A stretch of 64,000 nucleotides of DNA from Onthophagus taurus (lineage: Eukaryota; Arthropoda; Insecta; Coleoptera; Scarabaeidae), in contig NC_091967.1 in NCBI RefSeq assembly GCF_036711975.1, positions 20,150,001 through 20,214,000 on the forward strand. Reading direction: 5' to 3'. The notes under the pieces are model-generated. The model ran no database searches, was not told the origin of the DNA, and was given only the letters and a program-made list of their open reading frames with translations. Positions 1 through 13,700 of this stretch are shown here, piece by piece. The position numbers and the translations under genes are program-made. Positions within the stretch are counted from its first letter, which is position 1; each line of letters opens with the position of its first letter.

Positions 1-1566
1 ACTAAACACTCTGTAGAACTTACTAAATGATGCACAAGACTTATACATTAGTAAATAAACCTAAATTAATTAACGCGTTTAGATGATGAAAAAATTTCTT
101 GATTTATAGCGTTATTGTATTCTTTAACCCAGATTTTAAAATTGCACATTTACATAAGAAATTTACGTAATTATCGCTTTATCCTTAAAATGATTAATGT
201 TTGATATTCTTTAAAAGGAATAAATTTCAAAACTGACAACTCGTTCGAGAGTTTTAAAAGAAAAGATCCGTTGAGGAAACTTGAAAGTAAAAGTAGAAGA
301 AACTTTCTTCTCAAGGTCACGAAATTGGTTTTCACCGAACGCGACTTAAATACCAATCAACCACTCAAACTGGTTATCTAGAGATCTTTCATCTAGAAAG
401 TGCTCCACATCGATAAAAAAATTATGCTATTATACGATTTATATACATAAAAGTTTCCAATGGCATATAGGTTATAATTTAAAATTAGAATTCATGGAAA
501 TGAGAATTTTGTGGTTAAAATCTAACCGACAACGGGATGGAGGTCACGAAGAATCGAAAAACCAAGCAGTAATAAATTTTATACACAACATGGCGAGTGC
601 TTTTCCGTGAAATTAATTTCAAGATCCGACACGAATTATCCCCAGGTAGGAAATTAAATTCCTTACTTTAAATATTGAGCGAAGAACTTTCAGAAAACTG
701 CAAGCGCAATAATTGAAATTTACTCTCGTTATGAACACCAAACTAAATATCATTCTATTTTTATTACAAATATTTCCATAAAAATGTGTTAATTTCTTTT
801 TAGCTCATTATTAAAGAACACAACTTCTTTTGTCGGTTCATGATGATATTTTGCAAATATTACGTGATCATTTACGTAATGAACCGGACGAAACTTTCTC
901 TCTGCAGGCAAAACAATAAAAAAAAATAGTTGGTGAACTTTTGCCACTGACATCCCAAGAGTGTGGTTGTTGAGGCAAAGTTTCTGAGGTCGCAGAAAAA
1001 GAAAGCAACTGTCGCGAAGACTTCTTGACTATACTTTATTATTATTGCGTTAACACCGAGCCCTTGTTATACGACGCCATCAACGTATACAACAAAAATA
1101 AACATGACTTACCGTGTGTCGTAAATATTTTACTACCCAGAGGAGCACATTTTATAGATTCTTTACTAGAGACGTTGTAGCAATTCTACACTGCTCTCGA
1201 AGCGGTCGTCCTTCACTAAAAATGCAGATTGTCATGGGATCGATGCCAAACCGCTGTTGCAATGATCGTACGTTTTGTGGATAACCGTACATTTTTTATT
1301 TCTTTACAGCTCTTAAAACCCGCATCAATTGTCGTTAAATTCACTCCGGAGAGTTCTTAATTGAATACAGTGAAAGTAAGCTAGTTTAACATCGATTTTC
1401 ATCGAATTAACTACCACTTGAAGGCGTTTAATTTTGTTAACGATTTATTTATTTTAGGTTTTGTTATAGTTTCACTTCCTTTCGTCCTAATTTTCTATTT
1501 TATTTTTTCACAAAAACAATAATTTAACTTTTGTCATTTCTAAATTATCTTATTCCTTTTTTATAG
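1..1566. other. AT-rich intronic sequence upstream of first visible Skeletor A exon
   Basis: I see no supported gene here. Because the exon at 1567 begins in phase 1 and encodes the middle of a DM13 domain, this stretch should be intron of Skeletor A, with the signal-peptide exon and the first half of DM13-1 further left. No exon resembling the GDVYAVD...YDG half of DM13 could be found in it. Confidence 0.6.
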
Positions 1567-1748
1567 CTGCATATTTTTGGGCTGGAAGTACAAAATCAGT
1601 TGGAAACCAAGGTTTTCGTATTCGAGATGAAAACAACAGTGGTGACGTTTTAAGAAGATACCGAAAAGAAGGAGTAACTTTAACACTTCCAGAAGGAAAA
1701 ACGTTAAGAGATATCAAATGGTTTTCGGTTTGGTGCGAAGAGTTTGAG
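1567..1748 (+). CDS. Skeletor: Skeletor A exon: second half of DM13-1
   Basis: Acceptor TTATAG before 1567 and donor GAG|GTAAGT after 1748. Enters in phase 1 and leaves in phase 0. Encodes YFWAGSTKSVGNQGFRI... through LTLPEGKTLRDIKWFSVWC, the typical second half of DM13. The conserved Cys is TGC at 1734-1736. Confidence 0.92.
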
Positions 1749-4700
1749 GTAAGTAAGAACGTGGTTCGTTGAATGTTATCGATTAATTCTCGGAGCGGCA
1801 GAATCCGACGATTGTAGCTGACAGAAACGCCCCTAGTCCATTGTTGCAAGCCTATGGTCTTTTAATTGCCGTCTTCCATTACGAAGACAAATTTGCGCTC
1901 GAGCGGAATGTCGGACCAGCAGTTTCTCCTCGCGGTCGTTTCGTCCCGCCGGAGGGCTTCCGAGATGTGTATCTCTGGCGAGGTATTTGCCACGGTCAGT
2001 TTGAATAGATCGACTGAGCTCTGTACCAACAATGGAAGCTATTATTTCCGGTGAACGCCACTGCTATACGTCCGTAGACGTGGAAAATTGTGGGCCAATT
2101 GGTTCTGACACAGATCATCATTCTGTTTTCGTTTAATAGAAAATCCGGTCTCATACTTTCATTCTAATTATTAACAATAAAGATGCTATTACTTTCTTCC
2201 AATTATTCACGAAGAAGAGTTTCAAGTTAATTTTCCTTTTTTTTTCTTTAAGAGAGAGAAAAGTATGTATTTCAAAAACGTAAAGAACATTTGTTATTTT
2301 AACGTTCAAAGTCGTTACACTTTAGGCAAAGTTCCAGAACAAAACCGAACTCGTAAAACTTAAGTGTATTAAAGGAAAATACTCGGTTGAGCAAAAGTTT
2401 CTGTGCCGGCTAAATTAATAATAAACACTAGACATCGTTGATTTCCCTTTAAAATTTCTGACCGTATTGTTTCTATATCTTTCGTTTTGAGTTTATTAAA
2501 ACTGTTTAAATTTAAACAATAATTTTATTGTTTTTCTTTCAAAAACTTTATTAATTATCAAATCCCTGGTCCTTCAAATCTCATACATTTATTTGCAGAA
2601 AATTCAGCTATAAAAACCTTTTGCGAATACTCGTGTTGTGTATAAAAAGAGTTTTCTCCGTAAATGTATCAAAAATTTTAGCGAATCAGATCAAGTTTGC
2701 TTCATAACGTGTTATCTCTCAATTATCACAGCGAGGAATAGATACTTTGAGCACAATTCCTTCCCCATCCTATTTTCACTATCTTTTTGCTTTCGAATTG
2801 CGTTAAGGCAGTATTACTTTGTCCTAAAATATTGTTGTATCAGTATCGCATCGCACAGGGGTATTTGGTACCAAAAGTTGGTCAAAACTCTGTTTTTATT
2901 CGTATCTTAGTGAATTATTCTGATTCGTCATACGCACTCTCCTCATTTGGTTGTTCGTCTTCATGGACACTTTTTTGATTTTCTTTGGTAGAAGTTATTG
3001 CAGCTTTTGATGGAAGAAGAAGATGGATGATTTCTGTGGAGAACGATTTCGTTGATTTTCTTGCCAATGGGCGTATACTTGCAATAAGAGGGTCAGAGCT
3101 CAAGTAATCTATGTATCTCTATTACACGTCTCTTGAGAAAATTTTCTTGCGAATCGTTGCTATGTACGAAAGTTTTTGATTCTGATTCCAGCAGCCTCCT
3201 TTAATAGTTGCCCAATCGGCAACAAAGCACGTGGAATAATTTCAGCACCATGCACTAAAATTTTGTGCATGGTTGGTGTCATCGAATGCCAGCTGCATCA
3301 AGTAATATACAACTGAGCTGTTTCGTATACATATGTTTTAAATTTAGGGACATCAATCTCATGTCCACTTGATATTGCTTCCAATATAATCTTTAATCTG
3401 TAAATTAAGGTTTTGTCAGCTCCAGTAATTTCGCTTGTCGATTTAGGGCCTTGGAAAAATCTTCTAGCCGAATTTCCGTCATTAGTATTTCCAAAACCTG
3501 CTTTTGAAATATCCACTAATATCCACTTAAATATGTAGTAGTAGATCATTTAAAAAGAAATAGCTTTATTGAATTAGTTGCTCAAAATGTCCACCCAGTT
3601 GCTGTATACATAGTCTAGCTCTTCTTAGAATTGAAGTGGTAGCTCTGCTAACAGTCTCAGGATCAGCACGAATAGTTTCTGTGGCATCCATAATTCTCTC
3701 TCACCATAATTACGCAAGATTTTTTAGAAATAGCGTTACATCAGTCTTAAAATTAAAGTCTTCTGTGCGTGGTAGTGCATATTTGTACAGTGTGTTAATT
3801 AATTATCGTACCCGACGTCATCATTGCAAGTATGCAACCAAATACGCCAATCGCGTATTGCAATACCAATAGTGTGATGTTGGTTGTATACTTGCAATGA
3901 TGACGTCGGGTAACCAAATACGCCAATTGCATATTGCAATACCAATACTGTGATATTGGTTGCATACTTGTAATGATGACGTCGGGTACGATAATTAATT
4001 AACACAGTGTACGTGATGTTACCAAACTAATTTTTCCACACAATTTATTGTAAATGTAATTACCTTCCACACATCTCCTATCTGAATTTCGCGTAATCTC
4101 GTCGTCTCCTTAAAATTAGATCGATTAGAAACCCTGAAAAGGCCAAAATTTGCAATTGTTTGAAGAAAATCGATTTTTCCGGAATATAAGAAATTGTTAG
4201 GAAAATTTTCTTTTTGATTCTGATGCAAGAAGCGACCAGGAATATAATGCCGTTGAAATGGGATCGATTAGAAACACCGAACAGGCCGACATTTGCTTAT
4301 GTTTGAAGAAAATCGATTTTTCCGGAATATAAGAAACGGTTAGGAAAATTTTCATTTCAAATTTGAAACAAGAGGCGACCATGAATACGATGCCGTTGAA
4401 ATTAGACCGATTAAATACCCCGATCACGCATTTTTTTCAGTTTAAAATCTATGGCCAACCTCACACGCGTGCAATGCAGTTCTGTATTTGCTATTCTATT
4501 TTTTTGTTAACCAAGCGTCCCATCCCTGCCATTGCTTTTGTTTCCTGCCTTACTCCACTGGAGATTAGTTCAAATTTATCTCCAACTCCATTTCCTTCCC
4601 AGCAATATCCTTAACATTTCATGTAGCCAATCTGCCCCTTCTACCAAAAGAGCTCCTTTGGCTGTTCATTGTATCATTGTATCATGGAACCAACTAGGTT

Positions 4701-7700
4701 GCAAAACTGTCTAGATAATTTTTTCGTAAATTTTACTGATCCAGTCACTTGTAATGTAATAGATACTTTATTCTCAGATCATATGGCTTTAATTATTGAG
4801 TTTCAGACTCCCAAAATTAATAAAAGTAATATTTATAGAACGTTCAGTCCTATAACAGTAAGGGGCTTGGAAACCTTTTTTGATAATGTTTGTGGGTATG
4901 ACCTTAGTTTTTGTAAAGATATGGAGCTCCACCCCAATTATAAGACTAATATTTTAATTGACTTTTTGAGAAACGCGGCTATGATCGCTTTCCCTACTAT
5001 AACTGTCAAAGATACTCGTAATCGTGATTCACTGAATATAGCTTGGTATAACTCACAACTTAGGCAACATAAAGAAAAACTTACTTTTCTTTGTGAATTA
5101 TACAGAATCAATAAAAATCCGTACGTACTTATTGAACGAAATAAATGTCGTAAAGCATACAGGTTAGCAGTGAATCACCCTAAACGAAATGCTACTGATA
5201 ATTACATCATCAATCATAAAAATCAACCGGCAGCTATATGGAAAATAATTAATACCTATAAGTCTTCTGGGAATGCTGATGGAAAGGATAGTAATTTAGA
5301 CGCGAATGAACTTAATAATTTCTTTTTAAATGTATCGGATAGATTGGCTAATAATTTGGAAGGGGACGAAGATCCGCTGTCGTTTCTCTTAGAACATGTC
5401 AATTACACAAATAGGGAATATTTTACCTTTAAAGCTTTCTCACAGGTGGAGGTACGGGATTCCTTTGACGCCCTTAAGCCTGGCAAATCGGTTGATGCGT
5501 TTGGTTTAAATGCGGTCATGATAAAAACGGTCAAAAACTGTCTGATCCCAGGACTTACTGCTCTTTTCAATCAGTGTTTAAACACAGGATGTTTTCCTGA
5601 TAAATTTAAGTTGGCAAGTGTTTTGCCGCTATTCAAAAAAGGTGATATTGATGATCCTTCGAACATTAGACCAATTAGTATACTGCCAGTGTTGACGAAA
5701 ATTTTTGAAATGCTATTGAAAAATCAATTAATCAATTATTTTGAAACTAATAATATTTTTAACAAACAACAATTTGGCTTTAGAAAAGGACTCTCTACGA
5801 CACTGGCTATACAAAATTTTATCGAGTATGTGGTCGATGGTTTTGAGGCGTCGCAATACACTGAAGCTAGTTTTTTGGATCTTACCAAAGCTTTTGATTG
5901 CGTGTCCCATTCTATTTTAATACGTATATTGTACGCTTACAATGTCGCCCCGGACGCTTGCAAGCTTTTGTCATCTTATTTTACAAATAGAAGTCAATTT
6001 GTTAAATTTAACTCGGTGATGTCTAACCCTGGGAATATTACAAGTGGTGTTCCTCAGGGGTCAATTTAGGGTCCTATTTTATTCTTAATATATGTAAATG
6101 ATTTGCCTTTTTTCCTGAGTGGTGGAAGCTCAAGTTCAATCTTGTATGCGGATGACACAGGTTTGCTGACAAAACATGATTCTGACGTTGATGCCAGGGG
6201 ATTGCAAGATTTAATGTTAAAATCGGCAAGGCATTGGTTTGCAAGTAATCCTCTAACACTGAATGCTGATAAAACAGAAGTAATGACCTTTACACTAAAG
6301 CTAAATCCTATGTAGCGGATAGAGGAGTCAGGTTTTTGGGTGTTCATCTGGATTCCGGGCTTACCTGGAATGTTCATGGTGAGAAATTAGCCTCACGCTT
6401 AAGCTCCACTGCTTTTCTATTGGGTCGTCTGTCTGAGTTTTTCTCTACTCGGGTATTGCATTCCGCGTATTTTGCGCTTTTTCGGAGCCATCTAAGTTAT
6501 GGGTTACTGGCCTGGGGACATGCTCTGATCAATAAAAGAATATTTGGGATACAAAGAAGAGCTATTAGAAATGTTGCTAACTTGAACTATACTGATGACT
6601 GTAGGCCTTCTTTTATCAAATTAAAAATATTAACACTTATTTCATTATATATTTTGGAATGTTTAAAGCTCACTTTTTTACATCATAGTCAGCACAGGAA
6701 AAATAGTGATGTTCACAATTATGGCACTAGGGGGAGGAATGACATTCGACCGGAGGCACTGCGACTGGAGAGGTCGAGAAACGCATATAATTACTATGGA
6801 GTGAAGTTCTTCAATGTCTTGCATTGTGGTTATAGAAGCTTACCTTATAAGGCTTTTGTAACCAAAATTAAAAATGTTTTAGTGGTGAAGGCGTATTACT
6901 CCATAGATGATTTCTTAAACGATATACAGTCCTTCGATTGATATTTTTATGATGTGTTACGACTGTGCCTTTGTCGCTACTGACCGGGCACCGATTTATT
7001 ACACCGATTATTTTATCAAGGGTTTAATGTAATGTAATGTATTTAGTAATTTATTCTTTCTTATATATGTTTTTATGTTGTATTTCTATTTCGATTGTGA
7101 CGAATGTATGCCCTCTGGGTTATTAACATAATAAATTATTATTATTATTATTATTATTGTAATGTCTTTTATCGATATCGCTGGCGTTAAACTTACTTAC
7201 TTTTTGCAGGTAAGGTTTGGTTACTTTTTGTGACCATTTGCTTTTGGCCGGTGTCTCCTCTACTCTGCATACTCAGTTCATCATGTTCTGCTGTTAATGT
7301 TTCGTTATTCACCACCAGTTTGTTGTATCTTATGTATGCGCGATATCCTTTCTTTCCGGCCTTTTTCAATTATTATAGAGTCAACAACTTTCTCTCTTCT
7401 TCTATTTTTTGGAACTTTTATCTTAAATGAATTGGGTGTCAGTTTAAGTTGGCTGGCTTTATGTATGAAATTAATGTTGTCTCTCTTATCATCATCTTGT
7501 GCCGTAGTTTCTGGAGTATAACGTATAGCTCCGCTTCTTTAAGTATGGCTAAAGTCCCTTCCAGATTCATCGTTATTGTAATTAGATACTTAATTGTAAT
7601 TGTTAGAATAACTATTGTATATAGTGCTTTTATGGTACTATTGTAACACTTTGTCTTCTTATTCTACCAAGATATTAATGTTGTTTCCAAAGTAGGTTAT

Positions 7701-10700
7701 CCACAAACAAACTTTTGGTAAACTGTCTCATCCGCTTGAATTATTGACACTCTACGGCAACTTTACGTTTCCCAAACGATTATGGTAATCGCTGAGGAAC
7801 TTCCAATTTACGCGCATCGTCGCGTGCAAAACCGCAAGCCAACCCAACCGACTAACCAACCGATAACAACCACCTTCTGCCTACAACCGTCTCATTATCC
7901 GCAATTATTTTCGCGGCAGCAACAACGACAGCGTTTCGTAATTTCTTCTTTGGGGTCGCCACAAAAACAGTTCCCACAATTAGGGACGGATTTCCACTTT
8001 TTTGTTGTCACTGTTTGTAAATTATAAATTAAAGCTACAGTTTCTCATTTCTAGGTGAACTTCGGCGACGTTAAAATTCCAAGGAACTTTGACTTCCCAC
8101 GCCCACAGAAGTTAGCGGCTCTTCAAGGGGTTCATGGTATCTCCTCCGATAACATCGTGGTCGTTGATGCTCAAACTTTACTGGTTCCTAACCTTTCATA
8201 CGATGGAGAAGCACCAGGTAAGAGAGAATTTAATTTAATGCAATTCACAAACTCTTCTAAAAACAAATTATAAGGACTAAAAATAATAAAGTAAATAAAA
8301 AATTCATCTCGGTTTGTATCGTTGTATATTCCAGTGGTAATTTAAAAATCCGTCGCCAATAACAATAACTCGTCCCCCTCACAAGCCGATTCACAATACT
8401 TCTCATCAATCTCGGGTAAACAAGAAACGCGAAAACAACGCTGGATGAAACGTACAGATAAACAGAGAGAACGAATGAAAGAGAGACATTATCAATCCCT
8501 TTTACTTCCTTTGTGCTCGACTCGTCACCGAAACAAAACCCCGTCATTGTTTATGAACGCAGGACAGAACCGCCAACGAACGAGACAGATAAACGTCGAG
8601 AATACAAATTCGCGGAGGGGTTGGAAAAATCGGGAAAACGAGCTGGATTTTCCATCTCGACGGTGCCGCTCCCTTTCCGTTTATAGAATCGATGGACGTA
8701 CTGACCGGAACAGCCGAAACTATTTCCGATCGCGTAAATGTCAGAATGTAAAGAATAAATCCGGTATTTTATAACACGAATTTTGTGGTGAGCCGAAATC
8801 CTTTTATGGATAACGATTATTATATGTAAATATTAACTGAAAATCCCGAGATAAAACCAATAACTTTTAATACTATAAGTCCATGCTTTACTTTAATATA
8901 ACGGGTTACAAAGAATTATAAATATGTTTTAAGAATATAATTAACGCATTCTTTATAGATGCTAAATTCTGGACTGGTCCAGGTCCAAAACCATCACCAC
9001 AAGGTATTAGAATCCCAGATGAAAATGGAAAAGAAGTCCCATTGAGAAGATACGATAGAAAAACGGTCGTTTTAACATTACCAGGTGATCTAACAATCTT
9101 TGATATCGGTCATTTTGGCATTTGGTGTGAAGCATTCACAGTGGATTTCGGCCACATTCAAATTCCACAAAACTTAAACATTCCACCATCACTTAAAATG
9201 CTTGGAGTAAGCCCTCAGGTAAGTTTCATTTTTTAATTTAATTAATCTAAATATTCGTTTAGCTTTAATTTTAAACTTAATTACATGGTGGCAGATGCGG
9301 TTTTTTTCTATGTATATAATGCAGGAGGCATCATTTTCATCATCATCATCATTTCATGTAATTCATCTTGTAAATACCATCATCGCAATCATTTTGACTA
9401 TTCGTAACGTTAAGAAAAAATATAACTAAAAAATAAAAGGAAGTGAGAGTTTGGAAGTTATAACTCAACGGCATAAAAGTTCGCCCGTGTTTAAAGAAAC
9501 AAGGAAGCCTCGCGTTTTACTCACCAGGATTTTGTGAAAAATCGCTGGTTCTTAATCTTTTTTATGGGCAATCTGTTTCCGGTGACTTTACAGACGTCAG
9601 AAATCGTGAAAAATCGCCGCAACGGGGCAATATTCGACTTGATTATCAGGGGTAAAAGGGGAGAACCACCCGCGTTAAATTGGAGAACGATTTATCCTTT
9701 CCACAAACAAAGAGCGGGTTGATCGATTTCGCATATAGAAATACTTTCACACCAACAAAACTATGTAAAAAATTGAGTACAGTAAAACTTTGATATAACA
9801 GACAAAATATTTTTAAGTCATACATACTATTAATATCTTTCGAGTTGTATATACACAACTATATATGTTATTCAGTGCTAGATTGTTGTATATTTTCATT
9901 GAACGAAAAGTAGAACTAACACTAGAGCTAGAACTAGAAACATTCGGGTCCAGCCGTCTTAAGAGACGCACGGCTAAACCCGAATGTTCCTAGCTCTAGG
10001 TTTAGTGTTAGTTCTAACACTAGTATGAGTTCTAGTTTTAGATGTTATTCAATAAGATTGTTATATATTTTTCATTGTACTAAAACTAAAACTAACACTA
10101 GACCTAGAACTAGAAACGAGTCGAATGCGGACGGTCAAAGTGAGTGCACGTGTTCTAAACAAGTATTGCGAGTCTCATAACCAGTTTCGTTTCACGAAAT
10201 CAGGCATGTTTACAATTTCATATACTATATCAGATATCAGATATCAGATAATATATCAGCTCCCGAAATGTAATTCAATGAATTTTTTTAACAAAACATG
10301 TAAGAAATCCATATTATTTCCATATTTTACATAAAAACTATATAAATTATTATTAATCAAGAGGAACACAAAACATAATCATATCTTTAACTCAAAAAAG
10401 TCTACATAGAGTCCTAAAAAAAAGTATATCAGTGTCCGTTATAGCTCATTAAAAATACCGGAAGTTGCTTATATCTCGAGTAATATTGGAATTAAACGTA
10501 TGATGTTTGGGCTCATTTTAAATGACATGATGCATTTATATCAAAAAATAAAAAAGATAGAACGAAAAACATTAACCTTGAATATTTTTAGTTCTAGTTA
10601 TAGTGTTAGTAACAGTGGTAGTGTAAAACTAGAACTAACACTAGACCCAAAACTAAAAAGATACTTTCTAGTTCTAGGTCTAGTGTTAGTTCTAGTCTTA

Positions 10701-13700
10701 ATTATTATACAGCGATAGACCAAGAACTAGAATCATTCGTACGCCTAAACCCAAATGTTTCTAGGTCCAATGTCAGTTCTAGTGACAGTGTAAGTGTAAA
10801 ACTAGAACTAACACTAGACCTAGAACTAGAAAGTATCTAAGTTCTAGGTTGCTCAGAACGATTGAAAACTGCATCAACATTGTCTAAAATTGCTTTATAA
10901 GATAGCAACATTTTTCAAAATGATTCGAAACAGGTTCATAGCCATCTCATGTTATTCAAAATCATTGCAAATTGGTTGAGCCTAATTTTATACTTGTCTA
11001 AATGATTAACAACTAGTTTTTAAACAATCCATGTTGCTCAAAATGACTGAAAACTAGTTGATAGTCATTATAAACTTGTCTAAATGTATAAGGACTAGTT
11101 TATAGCAAGCCCAGGTTGCTCAGAATGACTGAAAACTGTACCAACATTGACCAAAATTGCTTTATAACGTAGCAAAATTGTTCCAAATGATTAGAAATAA
11201 TTAAACTAAAATTAGAACTAAAACTAGAACTAACACTAGAAACTTTCGGGTTTTGCCGTGCGTCTTTTAAGAAAAGGTTTGACGTTTCGGATGCCATGTT
11301 GCAACCTTCTTCAGAAACTGGTTCGAAGTGAGTCAGTTGAAGCCTTCGTACTTAGATTAGAAATAAGTTCATAACCATCTCATGTTGTTCAAAATCGTTG
11401 ATAACTGGTTGAGCATAATTTTATACTTGTCTAAATGATTAACAACTAGTTTTTAAACAATCCATGTCGCTCAAAATGACTAAAAATTAGTTGATAGCCA
11501 TTAAAAACTTGTCTACATGAATAGGGACTAGTTTATAGCAAGTCCAAGTTCACCTATCTCATATCCTTCGTTTAAAAAATTCATTGAATTACATTTCAGG
11601 AGCTGAGATATTAAATGATTAAAGATATTAAATGTACGTCTTCTTCTGGAACTATTCGAACATATAATGAAACTCATCTTCCGCGGATAGAAACAGTAGA
11701 TAAAGAAGTAACAAATGAAGAAATCAGATATTTAATTAACAATCTACAGGGCATGACCTTATACCAAATCTAATTCTAAAACACCTCCCTTCGAATATTA
11801 CTAGCCACTTAACTGATATCTTTAATTCATGCTTAAAAATTGGTTAAATTGGTTCCGGTGATTTGGAAAAAAGCTGAGATAATAATGTTTCCCAAGCCAG
11901 GAAAACAGAGCAGTCTTATGTCTAATTACGGTCCTATAAGCCTCTTACCAACTCTCTCAAAATTGTTTGAAAAAGTTATAATACAAAGACTTCAAGATCA
12001 GCTGCTGGAAAAAAATGTTATCCCAAACATACAGTTTGGTTTTCTAACGGGTCATTTAGCGATCCACCAGTTGGTGCGTGTTACAGAATTCATTGAGAAA
12101 GGTTTTGAAAATAAGCAATACACCACTATTGCCTTTTTAGATGTAGTTAAAGCCTTTGATATAGTTTGGACAGAGGGATTAAAATGCAAACTATTGCATC
12201 TAGGTCTAGATGACTATATTAGCGCAATACTTATATTATATCTTCAAGAACAAACTTTTTGTGTGAAAATAAATGAGACCTATTCAAATACAAGATGTAG
12301 TGATTTGGAAGAAGCTATACAACAGCTACAAGATGCTATTAACGACGTGCAGAAGTAGCTTATTAAATGGTTCTTACACCTGAATGAAGACAAATGTGAA
12401 TCAGACAAAGATCTTTACGTTATGACGTTACCGAAACCCAACACGCATTCTAATCAATAACACAGAACTTCATTGGAATGCTAAAGATAAAGCTGTCAAA
12501 TACTTAGGCCTGCATCTTGATCAACGATTAAATTGGGGTATTCACCTAAACAACAGATTGAATTTGGGATATGCCCGATTGAAACAACTATTTCCTCTAA
12601 TAAATAGAAAAAGTCATCTGAAAACGTGATCTTTGATCACCTATGCTTCCGCAATAAATATCCGAAAATTACAAGTTCTACAAAACAAAATTCTACGAAC
12701 GGCAGTAGATGCGCCGTGGTTTATTCGCAATGAACAACTTCACGCTGAACTAAACATAATGACTATTGAAAGTTTTATAAGAGGTGTAACTAAAAAATTT
12801 TATTGTAACTTTAACGGTGTAACTTTAATTTGGGTTTCAAAAATTTGCATCAGCGACTTAAAAGGAAAATGCCTCAAGACTTATTGTAAATTAAGCTTAA
12901 ATTAGATTCCCTCGGAAAGTTACTTTGTTCCTTAGTGAATTTAGCCGTTATGTTAATGTAAATATGAATTCAACCATGATGTAACATGTTTTAATGTATG
13001 TTGAGCTGGTTTTAATAAATGAAAAAAAAAGGACTAGAAACATAAGACGGCTAAACCCGAATGTTCCTAGTTCGAGGTCTAGTGTTAGTTCTAATGCTAG
13101 TTAGTTGAACTAAAAGTAGAATTTACTAATAAAGAACGCAACGGTGTGGATAGATATTCGACATTATGTGTATTAAAATTATTCATTCAAACAGTTTAAA
13201 GTGCAAATGAAAAATTTTTCATATAAAGGACTTTTGGCAATATCGTACACTTCCTTCCCTGTATTAATCCGTAATATCGAGGTTTTACTGTATTTGCGAA
13301 AATTTTTCTCCGGAAGAAAGTGTTTATGCATTCATTATAAATAATTCATAAGCAAGAAGTAGAAAAAAATATCAAGTCTAATAAGCAATTCAAATAGGAA
13401 AGGTTTGTCTGTAACTCCCACTGTTTTGAAAGCTGAACCTCAACCGAATTCAACAAAACCTACGTCGGCGGAGAAAGAAAATACGAGAAAAAAAATGTGT
13501 AGTGTGTTCTTTGTTTTGTTATAGAGCAAAACTCCACGGGGTTCCAACAAACACAAGAACACAAGAGGATAAATCTCCACTTTAAACAAACCATGTAATT
13601 AAATAATTATACTATATGATACAACACACAAATTTGATTAATTACAGTTAAATGTTAAATATTAAATGCACAAATTATTTTAAATAAATAAAAATAAAAA

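Noticed and set aside
171..356. Leu-rich minus-strand ORF at the left end
   Set aside because: AT-rich chance frame. No motif, and it lies in the presumed Skeletor A intron.
8445..8774. Basic plus-strand ORF in a Skeletor A intron
   Set aside because: Arg/Gln-rich composition without a domain, no splice or promoter support, and inside an intron of the same strand.
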